From NCBI GenBank assembly GCA_964562165.1, contig CAZLRZ010000007.1:1-26010 (forward strand): 26,010 bases of DNA, in the 5' to 3' direction. The notes beneath the pieces are model-generated. The model was given only the letters and a program-made list of their open reading frames with translations, did not search any database and was not told the DNA's origin. Positions 7,556 to 14,463 of the stretch are shown here, piece after piece; the stretch's first letter is position 1, and each line of letters begins with the position of its first letter. Origin of the DNA: JAKQLP01 sp964562165. GTDB lineage: Bacteria > Patescibacteriota > Dojkabacteria > B142 > OLB20. The translations under genes were made by a program, and so were the position numbers.

Positions 7556-9880
7556 ATGCAACTGGAAAACTACATAACATTAATAACTAGTTTTACTGCG
7601 GTATTTGTTTCGATTTACATTCTTAAACAAGATCCAAAATCCAAGGTTTATCGGATTTTTGCCTTAACCTCAATTATTTCAGGACTTTTTTGGTCGGCCA
7701 CTATCGCATTTTTTAGAGAAGCAACAACTTTAGAATCAGCCCTGATTTGGAACAAAGGCATATATATAGTCTCAGTTATTATCGGTTTATTGTATTTTTG
7801 GTTCACCTTAAACTTTCCAAAACCTCACAAAACGAATATCTTTTCTAGGATTATTATCATAGGATTATCCCTGTTTTTCTTCTACTCAATTTTGTTCAAC
7901 AACTTGTTTATAGTCCAGGTCGAACTGAATAGTTTTGGCAACAAAGCGATCTTAGGCCCTGTCTATGTTCTGTGGCTATTCTGGATGATCTACATATATT
8001 TTTATGGTGGCCTCATGATGGTTCGAGATGTGAATAATCTTGGAGCTATTGAGAAAAACCAATTTAGATTTTTTACGCTAGGAGTGGTGTTCCCGGCTTT
8101 TGCAATTATCCCGACAAACGCCATTCTACCGATGTTTGGAATTTACGAACATATTTGGGTGGGACCGCTTTTCACGATCATTATGAATATCATTGTGGCG
8201 TATAGCATTACTCGAATTAGGTTTGTAAGCATTTCGAATATTATGGCTGGGATTATTCGGATTCTAATGCTCAGTATATTTATTTCCTTTTTATACTTCG
8301 GATTCTATAGAATCAGCTACATAATTTTTCTAGAAAAAGTTGATTTGCCAAACGTGCTTTTGATTTTCGGGCTCATTATTGGGTCATCAATTGCCATGCT
8401 TACGTTTAACAAATGGGTACAAAATGTGTTCATTAAAAAAGTCATTGCAAACCAGGTGGATACACTTGAAGTTAGGGACAAGTTCACAAGGGAAACCTCT
8501 ACCCAGCTTGAATTAACCAAGCTCTCTTTAATTATCACAAATACATTATCAAGCACCTTCAATATTGATAAAACCGGCTTTGTAATTATTGATAAAGACT
8601 ATAAAAACATAATTCTTGATCAATATGTAAATATTACGGCACTAACGCTAGAGACTATTATGGAGATTTATGAAAATTCCAAAGAATTTTTTGATCACGA
8701 CGAGCCGATTATTGTTTCTGAGCTAGAATATATTGTATTTAACCAAAAGCAAAATATTAATACAGTCGAATCCACCCGCTACCACTCGCTTGTTAAAATC
8801 CTAAAAAGTGAAGGGATAGAAATGGTTTTCCATATTTCGCCGAGAGTTGATTACAAAGGGATGCTTTTTATTGGAAAAAAAATCAACAAAGATGCTTATA
8901 CGCTTGAAGAAATCGATCTAATAAAATCTCTAATTAACAACATTTCTTTATCCATTGGACGCGCCCTTTTGTACACCCGAGTTGAGAACTTTAATATCGA
9001 ACTTTCCGAAAAAATTGCTGACGCCACTAAAGAGATCACTAAACAAAAAGACGAAATTACAAAATCTCTTCAAAAAGAAAGAGATATGCTTGATATTCTA
9101 GGTCACGAACTTCGCACCCCACTTGGGATAGCTAAGAACGCCTCGATATTTCTATCTGATCTTGTAAACCAAGATAAACTAACCAAAGAAAAGGCGGAAA
9201 AATATTCCGGCATGATAATTGAAAACCTCAAACGTGAATCCAGACTTCTAGAAACCATCCTAGCGGATACAAAAATCGACAATAACAAGCTAGGCCTGAT
9301 TTTTGAAGAAGTCGATTTAATTGACGTAGCAAAAGACGCACTCGAAGGATTTAACAAAAAAGCTAAAGAAAAGCATCTTGAAATCCAATTGGATTTGCCC
9401 GAAAAGTCCTCCATATTTGCTGATCGCACTCGAATCCAGCAGGTAATCGACAACCTAATCGACAACGCAATCAAATACACTGAAGAAGGCTGGGTAAAAA
9501 TTTCAATTGATAATGGTGAAAAGACTTCCAAAATAATGGTCGAAGATTCAGGCATCGGAATTCCCGATGAGGATATCGAAAAGCTTGGCCAAAAATTCTA
9601 CCGCGTGAATAACTACCTTACGAGCGACAATCCTAGCGGAACCGAAATGCAAATCGTCCGCCCCGGAGGCACCGGACTCGGCCTCTACGTCACCTTCAAC
9701 CTAGTTCGCCTAATGAAAGGGACAATAAAAGTCACCAGTAAAGAAAATGTAGGCACCAAATTCACAATCGAAATGCCAACCTACACGGGCCAAAAGACCG
9801 AAATTTACAACAACACCAACCCCACCCAAAAATTCAGGGCTCTAAAAAAAGCAAAGGACTTAGAAAAGTCCGAAGTTTAA
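7556..9880 (+). CDS. Multi-TM sensor histidine kinase with GAF-like domain
   Basis: The 774-residue membrane sensor kinase begins with a hydrophobic module of about 290 residues (roughly seven to nine helices), resembling the 7TM-type N-terminal sensor of histidine kinases. A GAF-like region (about 320-470) and a short coiled coil (about 475-505) follow. The HisKA helix carries the phospho-accepting H517 in LGHELRTPLG. The ATPase domain has an N box (DNLIDNAIKYTEE, N637), a G1 box (DSGIGIP), an F box (KFYRV) and a G2 box (GGTGLGLYV). All catalytic motifs look intact. A TATAAT ends 5 nt before the ATG and overlaps the stop of the preceding gene, so a separate leaderless transcript is possible. 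The likely partner is the atypical response regulator at 5427. No signal can be inferred. Confidence 0.9.
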   Translation: MQLENYITLITSFTAVFVSIYILKQDPKSKVYRIFALTSIISGLFWSATIAFFREATTLESALIWNKGIYIVSVIIGLLYFWFTLNFPKPHKTNIFSRIIIIGLSLFFFYSILFNNLFIVQVELNSFGNKAILGPVYVLWLFWMIYIYFYGGLMMVRDVNNLGAIEKNQFRFFTLGVVFPAFAIIPTNAILPMFGIYEHIWVGPLFTIIMNIIVAYSITRIRFVSISNIMAGIIRILMLSIFISFLYFGFYRISYIIFLEKVDLPNVLLIFGLIIGSSIAMLTFNKWVQNVFIKKVIANQVDTLEVRDKFTRETSTQLELTKLSLIITNTLSSTFNIDKTGFVIIDKDYKNIILDQYVNITALTLETIMEIYENSKEFFDHDEPIIVSELEYIVFNQKQNINTVESTRYHSLVKILKSEGIEMVFHISPRVDYKGMLFIGKKINKDAYTLEEIDLIKSLINNISLSIGRALLYTRVENFNIELSEKIADATKEITKQKDEITKSLQKERDMLDILGHELRTPLGIAKNASIFLSDLVNQDKLTKEKAEKYSGMIIENLKRESRLLETILADTKIDNNKLGLIFEEVDLIDVAKDALEGFNKKAKEKHLEIQLDLPEKSSIFADRTRIQQVIDNLIDNAIKYTEEGWVKISIDNGEKTSKIMVEDSGIGIPDEDIEKLGQKFYRVNNYLTSDNPSGTEMQIVRPGGTGLGLYVTFNLVRLMKGTIKVTSKENVGTKFTIEMPTYTGQKTEIYNNTNPTQKFRALKKAKDLEKSEV

Positions 9881-9905
9881 ACTTTAAATAAACTAAGCAG
9901 AAACC

Positions 9906-10565
9906 CTAATTGAAGTCTAGCTTTGCAATTTCTCTTTCCAGAAAGTATTCGTTTTCTCTGGCGAATTCATCAAAAGCAATATTTGTAATGCCGGCATTAT
10001 CAAGGACTTTGGTGATCATTTTTTGAATGCGTTTTTCTTCTTCTGAATATTCCCCACCAATATTTTGGACTGTAAACAAAACCTTCCCGCTTTCCCTGTC
10101 GCAGATTACGAAATCAACCACAATGCCCTCAAGCGAGCTTTTAATTCCTGAAATTTGGGATCGTTTGCCAAGAGGCTTTACCAAATCCAAAAGCCTAACC
10201 TTCATAAACACATTTGCATTGCGGTTTTTGATTTGTGCCTGAATATCCTTAAAAACCTCCTGATCACTTTCAGAAAAAGGAATCACAGAAGGTTTAAATT
10301 CCCCTAAAGTGTCAGGAATTATTTTATTCTTGTAAAAAGATTCAATATCTACCGATAAGTTTAAAGTGCGGGCTTCATCATTTTCTTCAAAGGTTTTGGG
10401 GAGGAGGAAGTTTGTATCTCTCGTGTTACTTGTGTTGCTTGTGTGATCCGAGTTTTCGGATTTTTTGTCAGCCTTAAACTTTTTCTTTATTTCTAAAACA
10501 ATAATATAGCCTGTTACAAAGAGCAGTGTTGATATTATGAATACAAAGATGTATGCGAAAATCAT
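9906..10565 (-). CDS. Membrane-anchored DUF2726-like protein
   Basis: The 219-residue protein has one N-terminal membrane helix (about residues 2-24), a charged Ser/Asn/Thr linker and a cytoplasmic domain. The domain core (ANVFMKVRLLDLVKP, GIVVDFVICDRESGKVLFTV) fits DUF2726, which is related to the PD-(D/E)xK nuclease fold. The VDFVICD strand supplies the acidic residue and LFTVQNIGG stands where a catalytic ExK would be, so nuclease activity is doubtful. It is convergent with the histidine kinase, with 25 bp between the stops. Its role is unknown. Confidence 0.6.
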   Translation of the reverse strand: MIFAYIFVFIISTLLFVTGYIIVLEIKKKFKADKKSENSDHTSNTSNTRDTNFLLPKTFEENDEARTLNLSVDIESFYKNKIIPDTLGEFKPSVIPFSESDQEVFKDIQAQIKNRNANVFMKVRLLDLVKPLGKRSQISGIKSSLEGIVVDFVICDRESGKVLFTVQNIGGEYSEEEKRIQKMITKVLDNAGITNIAFDEFARENEYFLEREIAKLDFN

Positions 10566-10623
10566 ATATGAAAATTTTGTTTTTACTTAATACTATTGTA
10601 TTAATTATGAGGCAAGCCCGCAA

Positions 10624-10656
10624 CTAGAAAACTTACACTTTGTGTAAGTTTTCTAG
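10624..10656. terminator. 15-bp perfect hairpin
   Basis: The arm at 10624-10638 and its exact complement at 10642-10656 (core AAAACTTACAC) surround a TTT loop. The T-rich tract AGTTTTATTTTTTT follows on the plus strand, so the intrinsic-terminator polarity is plus. The neighbouring genes on both sides read minus. It may separate the cupin and DUF2726-like genes, or act as a processing or binding site. Confidence 0.6.
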
Positions 10657-10699
10657 AGTTTTATTTTTTTGAAAAGCTAACGACTAAGGACACACGAAA

Positions 10700-11164
10700 T
10701 TATTCTTCGTCAGAATCCTCATCTTCATCTTCTTCGGCGTCTTCGAGTTCGACTGCATCAGCATCAGAATTTGCTTCTTCTGCATGATGAGCTTCTTCGG
10801 CAGCCATTGCTTCCGCTTTGGTTGCGTGGATTGTGCCATCAGGATGATTTGCTGGCATGTAGATTGTGTAAAGGTTCAAAGTATCTGTTGTCGAAGTGTT
10901 GATGATGTTATGGTTTGTGCCATCTGGTACTACGAATGCGAATCCATCACTAAATGTAAATTCTTCGCCATCCATAATGACTTTACCTTGACCTTTATCA
11001 ACTCTAAAGAACTGATCTAAACCTGTATGAACTTCCATTCCAATATCCTCACCCGGTTGTAAGCACATCACAACGACTTGCCCATGCTTGCCCGTGTATA
11101 GGACCTTACGGAAATTTGTGTTACTGAGCGTGTCCTGCTCAATATTAGTGATAAATCCTTTCAT
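10700..11164 (-). CDS. Cupin-domain protein with acidic tail
   Basis: A single conserved beta-barrel cupin makes up about residues 20-112, followed by a tail of about 35 residues rich in Glu/Asp/Ala that ends EDEDEDSDEE. Motif 1 (GMEVHTGLDQFFRVDKGQG) has H46 but Gln/Asp where the family usually has Glu. Motif 2 (DGFAFVVPDGTNHNIIN) has H85. A metal site is therefore plausible. The enzyme activity is not predictable, although small single cupins of this kind often resemble sugar-isomerase domains. The ATG at 11164 (MKGFITNIEQ) is preferred over an upstream in-frame start at 11200, because the extra 12 residues are not domain-like. Confidence 0.8.
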   Translation of the reverse strand: MKGFITNIEQDTLSNTNFRKVLYTGKHGQVVVMCLQPGEDIGMEVHTGLDQFFRVDKGQGKVIMDGEEFTFSDGFAFVVPDGTNHNIINTSTTDTLNLYTIYMPANHPDGTIHATKAEAMAAEEAHHAEEANSDADAVELEDAEEDEDEDSDEE

Positions 11165-11281
11165 AAAAATATGATAAGAAGTAATAATATATATTAGCAC
11201 AAAAAGGTGGAAGTTTTGGGAGGGGAAAGTTGGTTTTAGATTGGGGCGAGTAACCGCATGCTAGTTTTATTATTAATATTC

Positions 11282-11345
11282 ACAAATATTTGTAGGGGTT
11301 ATTGATTCAACTGCATTGGCTTATTAACGAAGTTATAATATAATG
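11282..11345 (+). promoter_or_regulatory. tRNA-His upstream region: palindrome and candidate promoter
   Basis: The 12-bp perfect palindrome ACAAATATTTGT lies at 11282-11293. TATAAT at 11334-11339, with a weak CTGCAT 17 bp upstream, could be the tRNA promoter, giving a start around 11346, 16 nt before the tRNA. Confidence 0.4.
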
Positions 11346-11361
11346 AAGGTGCTAAATTTAT

Positions 11362-11439
11362 GGTGGGCTTAGCTCAGTTGGTTAGAGCGCCTGTCTGTGG
11401 CACAGGAGGTCGAGGGTTCGAATCCCTCCGCCCACCCCA
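11362..11439 (+). tRNA. tRNA-His (anticodon GTG), integration target
   Basis: The cloverleaf has the extra 5' G (G-1 at 11362, opposite C73) that is specific to tRNA-His. The anticodon arm is CCTGT-CTGTGGC-ACAGG with anticodon GTG, and the T arm is GAGGG-TTCGAAT-CCCTC. Position 7-66 is a U-C mismatch. The mature end is at 11436, and CCA follows at 11437-11439, unlike the tRNA-Arg in this window. The serine recombinase frame on the opposite strand enters this gene and stops at 11374. Confidence 0.94.
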
Positions 11440-12912
11440 GTTATTAGAATTATTCGAATTTTTCACAAAAGCAACCGATTTATAAGGCTCTTTGAGGTTC
11501 AGGTCGATCTTTTTATTTTCAATCCCCAGATGAGATGTTATCTCAAAAAGTAGGTTTCGCTTTTCATGATAATCTCCATCTAGGAATACTTCCTTGAAAG
11601 TCTGGATATCATCAAAGAACTTGTCTACTTCATCTTTTAGCTCATCTTTTGTAACTTCAACATCAGTGCGTTTAGATTTCAATGTGTTCAGTTCGTCTTT
11701 TAGCTTTTTGTACTTGATTTGATAATCATCAACTTCAATTTCTTTGTTAATCTTCATATCAAATAGTGAGTCCAGTTTTTCATTTACTTGGTCTATTTGA
11801 ACATCAACACCTTTTCTGACTGTGGATTCAAAGTTGAACTCTTTTTCAAGCTTTTGTAATACAAGTGATTTTAATTTTGCCCATTTCTCTTCATCAAGTT
11901 TTACTTCATCTACATACTGGGCAATTTGTTCTTCTAGTTCCTTTTCACTGATTTGTAAGTTCTTACATTCACCATGCTTTTCTGAACAAGCGTAATAGGT
12001 GAACTCAAGTCCGCTTTTCTTGGTGGTCGTATAGCCTGTGTAAGATCTGCCACATTCATTACATTTTATTAGCAAATTGTATTGATGTCTGCGTTTTCTC
12101 AATCTAGGCTTTGATTTCTCTTTAATAACTTCTTGTAATTTATACCATTTATCTTTGGTTATAAGTGGTTCCCAACTTCCATCTTTATCTTCATAATCTG
12201 CATATCGTAAAATTCCGCAATAAATCGGATTTACAAGTAATTTAGCAATTCCTGATATTGAAAAGGTCTTACCCTTTTTTGTTTTAACGCCCCATTTGAT
12301 AAATAGTTTTCGGGCTTCTCTTTGGTTAAGTCTATTCGTTATAATTTCATCTACCCATTTCTCATAAAATGGTGCTTGTTCGGGGTGTGGGATAATGTAA
12401 TTCTTTCCTTTTCTTCCAACATTTTCATAAAATTGTGGTGCATAAGTTGGCCACTCACCTCTTCTGATCTTTTCTCTGATTCCTCGTTTCGTGTTTTGGC
12501 TAATTTCTCTTGAAGTTTGAGAACTATAACCAAATAGAAAGCTCATGATTATTTCATTACAATTTTCACTATCAACGATATCGGAGGGAGTTATAATTTT
12601 GCGAAGTTTCTTCTCTACGATTAACTGCTGAATAATACCGCCTTCTAGTGGATTTCGGCTCAAACGGTTTATGTGCCAACAAAAGATTGTGTCGTAAATT
12701 CCTGCATTAATAGATTCCACTAGCCTATTGAATTCATCTCGTCTACCTGGCTTCCTTGCTGATTTTTCCTCAAAGAAGATGTCTTTTTCGTTAATTTCTC
12801 CGTAACCGTTTTTCTTGATTAACTCTCGCATTTCTACGATTTGTGCAGGGATAGATAATGCTTGTCGGTCATCATCTTCACTAGATTTTCGAGCGTATAT
12901 TGCGTATTTCAT
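11374..12912 (-). CDS. Large serine recombinase (integrase), 3' end antisense to tRNA-His
   Basis: The 512-residue large serine recombinase belongs to the group that integrates and excises phages and mobile elements through a covalent Ser-DNA intermediate. The N-terminal resolvase domain (about 1-150) has YARKSSEDD with the catalytic Ser at residue 10 (or 11), ARKPGRRDEF and the CWHINRLSRNPLEG helix. The recombinase domain (about 160-265) includes ISGIAKLLVNPIYCGILRY. A zinc ribbon (CNECGRSYTG, later CSEKHGECKN) and a long C-terminal coiled coil follow. The last residues (RRDSNPRPPVPQTGALTN) are the antisense translation of tRNA-His, not protein family sequence, so the native C-terminus probably ends near the tRNA or changes on integration. 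The ATG at 12912 lacks a Shine-Dalgarno sequence. Confidence 0.92.
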   Translation of the reverse strand: MKYAIYARKSSEDDDRQALSIPAQIVEMRELIKKNGYGEINEKDIFFEEKSARKPGRRDEFNRLVESINAGIYDTIFCWHINRLSRNPLEGGIIQQLIVEKKLRKIITPSDIVDSENCNEIIMSFLFGYSSQTSREISQNTKRGIREKIRRGEWPTYAPQFYENVGRKGKNYIIPHPEQAPFYEKWVDEIITNRLNQREARKLFIKWGVKTKKGKTFSISGIAKLLVNPIYCGILRYADYEDKDGSWEPLITKDKWYKLQEVIKEKSKPRLRKRRHQYNLLIKCNECGRSYTGYTTTKKSGLEFTYYACSEKHGECKNLQISEKELEEQIAQYVDEVKLDEEKWAKLKSLVLQKLEKEFNFESTVRKGVDVQIDQVNEKLDSLFDMKINKEIEVDDYQIKYKKLKDELNTLKSKRTDVEVTKDELKDEVDKFFDDIQTFKEVFLDGDYHEKRNLLFEITSHLGIENKKIDLNLKEPYKSVAFVKNSNNSNNWGGRRDSNPRPPVPQTGALTN

Positions 12913-12930
12913 AAGTATTTATTTAACAAA

Positions 12931-13013
12931 AATGGGCATCCAGTGCTGTAACAAAAGAATGAACTTTTGTATCTGGATACCCATTTATATTCATTCTTCT
13001 TAATTGTTACAGC
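12931..13013. repeat. Interlocked inverted repeats upstream of the recombinase
   Basis: Arm A (12931-12943, AATGGGCATCCAG) is complementary, with one mismatch, to A' (12973-12985). Arm B (12945-12963, starting GCTGTAACAA) is complementary to B' (12990-13013, ending TTGTTACAGC), with a few extra bases in B'. The order A-B-A'-B' means the pairs exclude each other or form a pseudoknot. A small ACAAAAG/CTTTTGT hairpin lies inside B and just after it. Its place, 19 bp before the integrase ATG, suits a recombination (att-like) site or a regulator of the integrase. Confidence 0.6.
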
Positions 13014-13047
13014 ATTTATATTATATCCAAGTTTTTCTGAAAAGTAA

Positions 13048-13230
13048 CTATGAACTGCTGATATTTTGAAATTGTATTTCCGTTTTAATCGGTTGTTCCT
13101 GTGATTCTGATTGTTTTGCATTTTTCTTTTTGGCTAATTTAAGTAAGATCTTTCGCTTAATCTGAGAAGCGATAATATCTGCGAGTACATCGAGATTTAT
13201 TTCAGTTTGTGGTGTGGTCGTTTTAGTCAT
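13048..13230 (-). CDS. Small basic protein, 60 aa (unrecognised)
   Basis: The ATG at 13230 overlaps the stop of the upstream gene in ATGACTAA, which suggests translational coupling. The product (MTKTTTPQTEINLDVLADII then ASQIKRKILLKLAKKK) is one amphipathic helical segment followed by a Lys/Gln-rich tail. A TTG at 13242 is an alternative start. No family is recognised. Its place between a predicted DNA-binding protein and the integrase suggests an accessory factor of the element, for example a directionality or regulatory factor; this is inference from position alone. Confidence 0.5.
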   Translation of the reverse strand: MTKTTTPQTEINLDVLADIIASQIKRKILLKLAKKKNAKQSESQEQPIKTEIQFQNISSS

Positions 13231-13606
13231 CGTTGTCCACAACTGAATTAAGATATTTATAACTACTATCTATATTTGTCTTTCCATATCTATCGGCATT
13301 TGATTTCGTTGTTGTGTTAGGTGTTTTATTCAAGTTCTTGCTAGTGGAATACTTCTTTTTCTTGAAGTGATTTACTAGGTTTCTTCGAAGTATGTCACTA
13401 GCGTAACTTTCATCTTTTGCTAGTGATTCACTTAGCTGTATGCGGTTTATCCACATTGTTTCTGCTTCTTTATCCCAACCGATGTAATTTTTCTTTACAA
13501 GGCGTTCTAGCTCTTTGGATATATCAGATGAGTAAAATCCTATCTTCTGGAAATCAGTTAGTTTTAAGTGTGCTACAGCTTGTTTACACCCAAACGAAAA
13601 TCGCAT
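13223..13606 (-). CDS. Predicted winged-helix-like small protein of the element
   Basis: The 127-residue protein has an N-terminal region (about 1-75) with a helix-rich winged-helix pattern: LTDFQKIGFYSSDISKELER, then LVKKNYIGWDKEAETMWINR, then ESYASDILRRNLVNHFKKK. The segment NYIGWDKEAETMWI resembles the beta-wing of replication-organiser and helix-turn-helix proteins of phages and plasmids. The tail is polar and Asn/Thr/Lys-rich. No family is assigned with certainty. It is the first gene of a minus-strand run (this gene, the 60-aa gene, the recombinase) and could be a regulator or replication protein of the element. Confidence 0.55.
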   Translation of the reverse strand: MRFSFGCKQAVAHLKLTDFQKIGFYSSDISKELERLVKKNYIGWDKEAETMWINRIQLSESLAKDESYASDILRRNLVNHFKKKKYSTSKNLNKTPNTTTKSNADRYGKTNIDSSYKYLNSVVDNDD

Positions 13607-13774
13607 TATAAAGATAAGTATTTTGATTTATCGTTTAGTGATTGCTGTATCAAAAAAGATAAGGTTTACTATTAAAAGCGGGAATTTTAGAAAGCGTTGT
13701 GTTGAAATGGTATTGTAATCAGCACGAGAAAAACTCTCGAAGTTTTAACGAAATTCTTTAGATTGTAGTATTTC

Positions 13775-13836
13775 ACCTACTGATTGCATGGGCATTATTG
13801 ACCTCTACAACTAGCCCAGTAGGTAGCCAGTTGTAG
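13775..13836 (+). ncRNA. Candidate H-type pseudoknot element
   Basis: ACCTACTG (13775-13782) pairs with CAGTAGGT (13817-13824), and CTACAACT (13805-13812) pairs with AGTTGTAG (13829-13836), giving the interlocked order A-B-A'-B'. TGGGC (13789-13793) can also pair with GCCCA (13814-13818), stacking on part of the first stem. Base pairing is exact in all three. Whether it is transcribed is unknown; it lies just upstream of the candidate small RNA. Confidence 0.45.
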
Positions 13837-13860
13837 AATTTATACAAGTAAGCGTATAAT
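13831..13860 (+). promoter_or_regulatory. Candidate promoter for the small RNA
   Basis: TTGTAG (13831-13836), an 18-bp spacer and TATAAT (13855-13860) form a good sigma-70-type promoter. The predicted start is near 13867-13868, exactly where the next hairpin begins. The -35 overlaps the last arm of the candidate pseudoknot. Confidence 0.55.
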
Positions 13861-13866
13861 ATACAA

Positions 13867-13929
13867 AAGAATCACCTCCTACTGACCATGGATTCCCGTC
13901 CGGCGGTTTGCAGGTGATTCTCTTTTTTT
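13867..13929 (+). ncRNA. Candidate ~60-nt small RNA with intrinsic terminator
   Basis: A perfect 10-bp stem (AGAATCACCT at 13868-13877 with AGGTGATTCT at 13912-13921) encloses a 34-nt loop and is followed by CTTTTTTT, so the whole transcript could be one terminator-like hairpin. The 5' arm contains ATCACCTCCT (13871-13880), which equals the usual bacterial 16S rRNA 3' tail with the anti-Shine-Dalgarno CCTCC. The 3' arm contains the complementary AGGTGAT. Expression is not shown. It could instead be a plain terminator or a DNA-level palindrome. Confidence 0.5.
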
Positions 13930-13950
13930 AGATTGTGTTTTCTACCTTCA

Positions 13951-14219
13951 TTATCTTACGAGAAAAATTCGAAGTCAAAAATATGTAGGTTTTTCGGGCT
14001 TTCTTGACTGTCGCGTTTAGTCGTATCCATGAGCGTTTTCAGATTTTTCAAAAAATATAAAATATATGGTGCACACTATAGTGTCCGCACTATGTTTTTT
14101 AAGCATTTGCATACAAGCTACTGCTTAAACTCTTCTATTTTCTTACGATTTGGCACTCCGTGTCAAAAAAATGTATCGGTTTTACGGTCTTTCTTACACA
14201 CTTATTCACTCGTAACCAC
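13951..14219. repeat. Degenerate direct duplication (two ~75-bp copies 187 bp apart)
   Basis: Copy 1 (about 13951-14029) and copy 2 (about 14139-14219) share, in order, CTTACGA, a 12-13-nt variable part, GTCAAAAA, ATGTA, GGTTTT, CGG, CTTTCTT and TCGTA-CCA. The copies differ at many positions, so the duplication is old or only short words are conserved. Confidence 0.45.
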
Positions 14220-14251
14220 CGCAAGATTTTAAGTTTTAAAAAACTTCAATT

Positions 14252-14283
14252 TATATAGTTCCCTATATACAGTTCACTGTATA
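14252..14283. repeat. Two overlapping small hairpins sharing TATA arms
   Basis: TATATAG-TTCC-CTATATA (14252-14269) overlaps TATACAG-TTCA-CTGTATA (14266-14283) by 4 nt, so only one can form at a time. The unit TATAYAGTTCMCT is effectively repeated at 14-nt spacing. Confidence 0.5.
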
Positions 14284-14463
14284 AAAATTAGCCTTCTTTA
14301 ACTATTCTCCTACAAAGTCCAGTTTCAACAAAATATTTACAATAAAACCAAAATTACAAAAGTTAAGAAAAGCACCTAATATCAATACAAATCAGTGACG
14401 CCCAAAATACAAAATACATCGTAAACAACATCTCGTCCACGATATATTTTTCTAACCTACCAA

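Noticed and set aside
12909..13121. 70-residue frame upstream of the recombinase
   Set aside because: It overlaps the 60-aa gene in another frame and runs through the interlocked repeats; no protein-like pattern.
14029..14232. 67-residue frame in the non-coding region
   Set aside because: It has irregular composition, no family resemblance, and overlaps the degenerate duplication and hairpins; probably chance.
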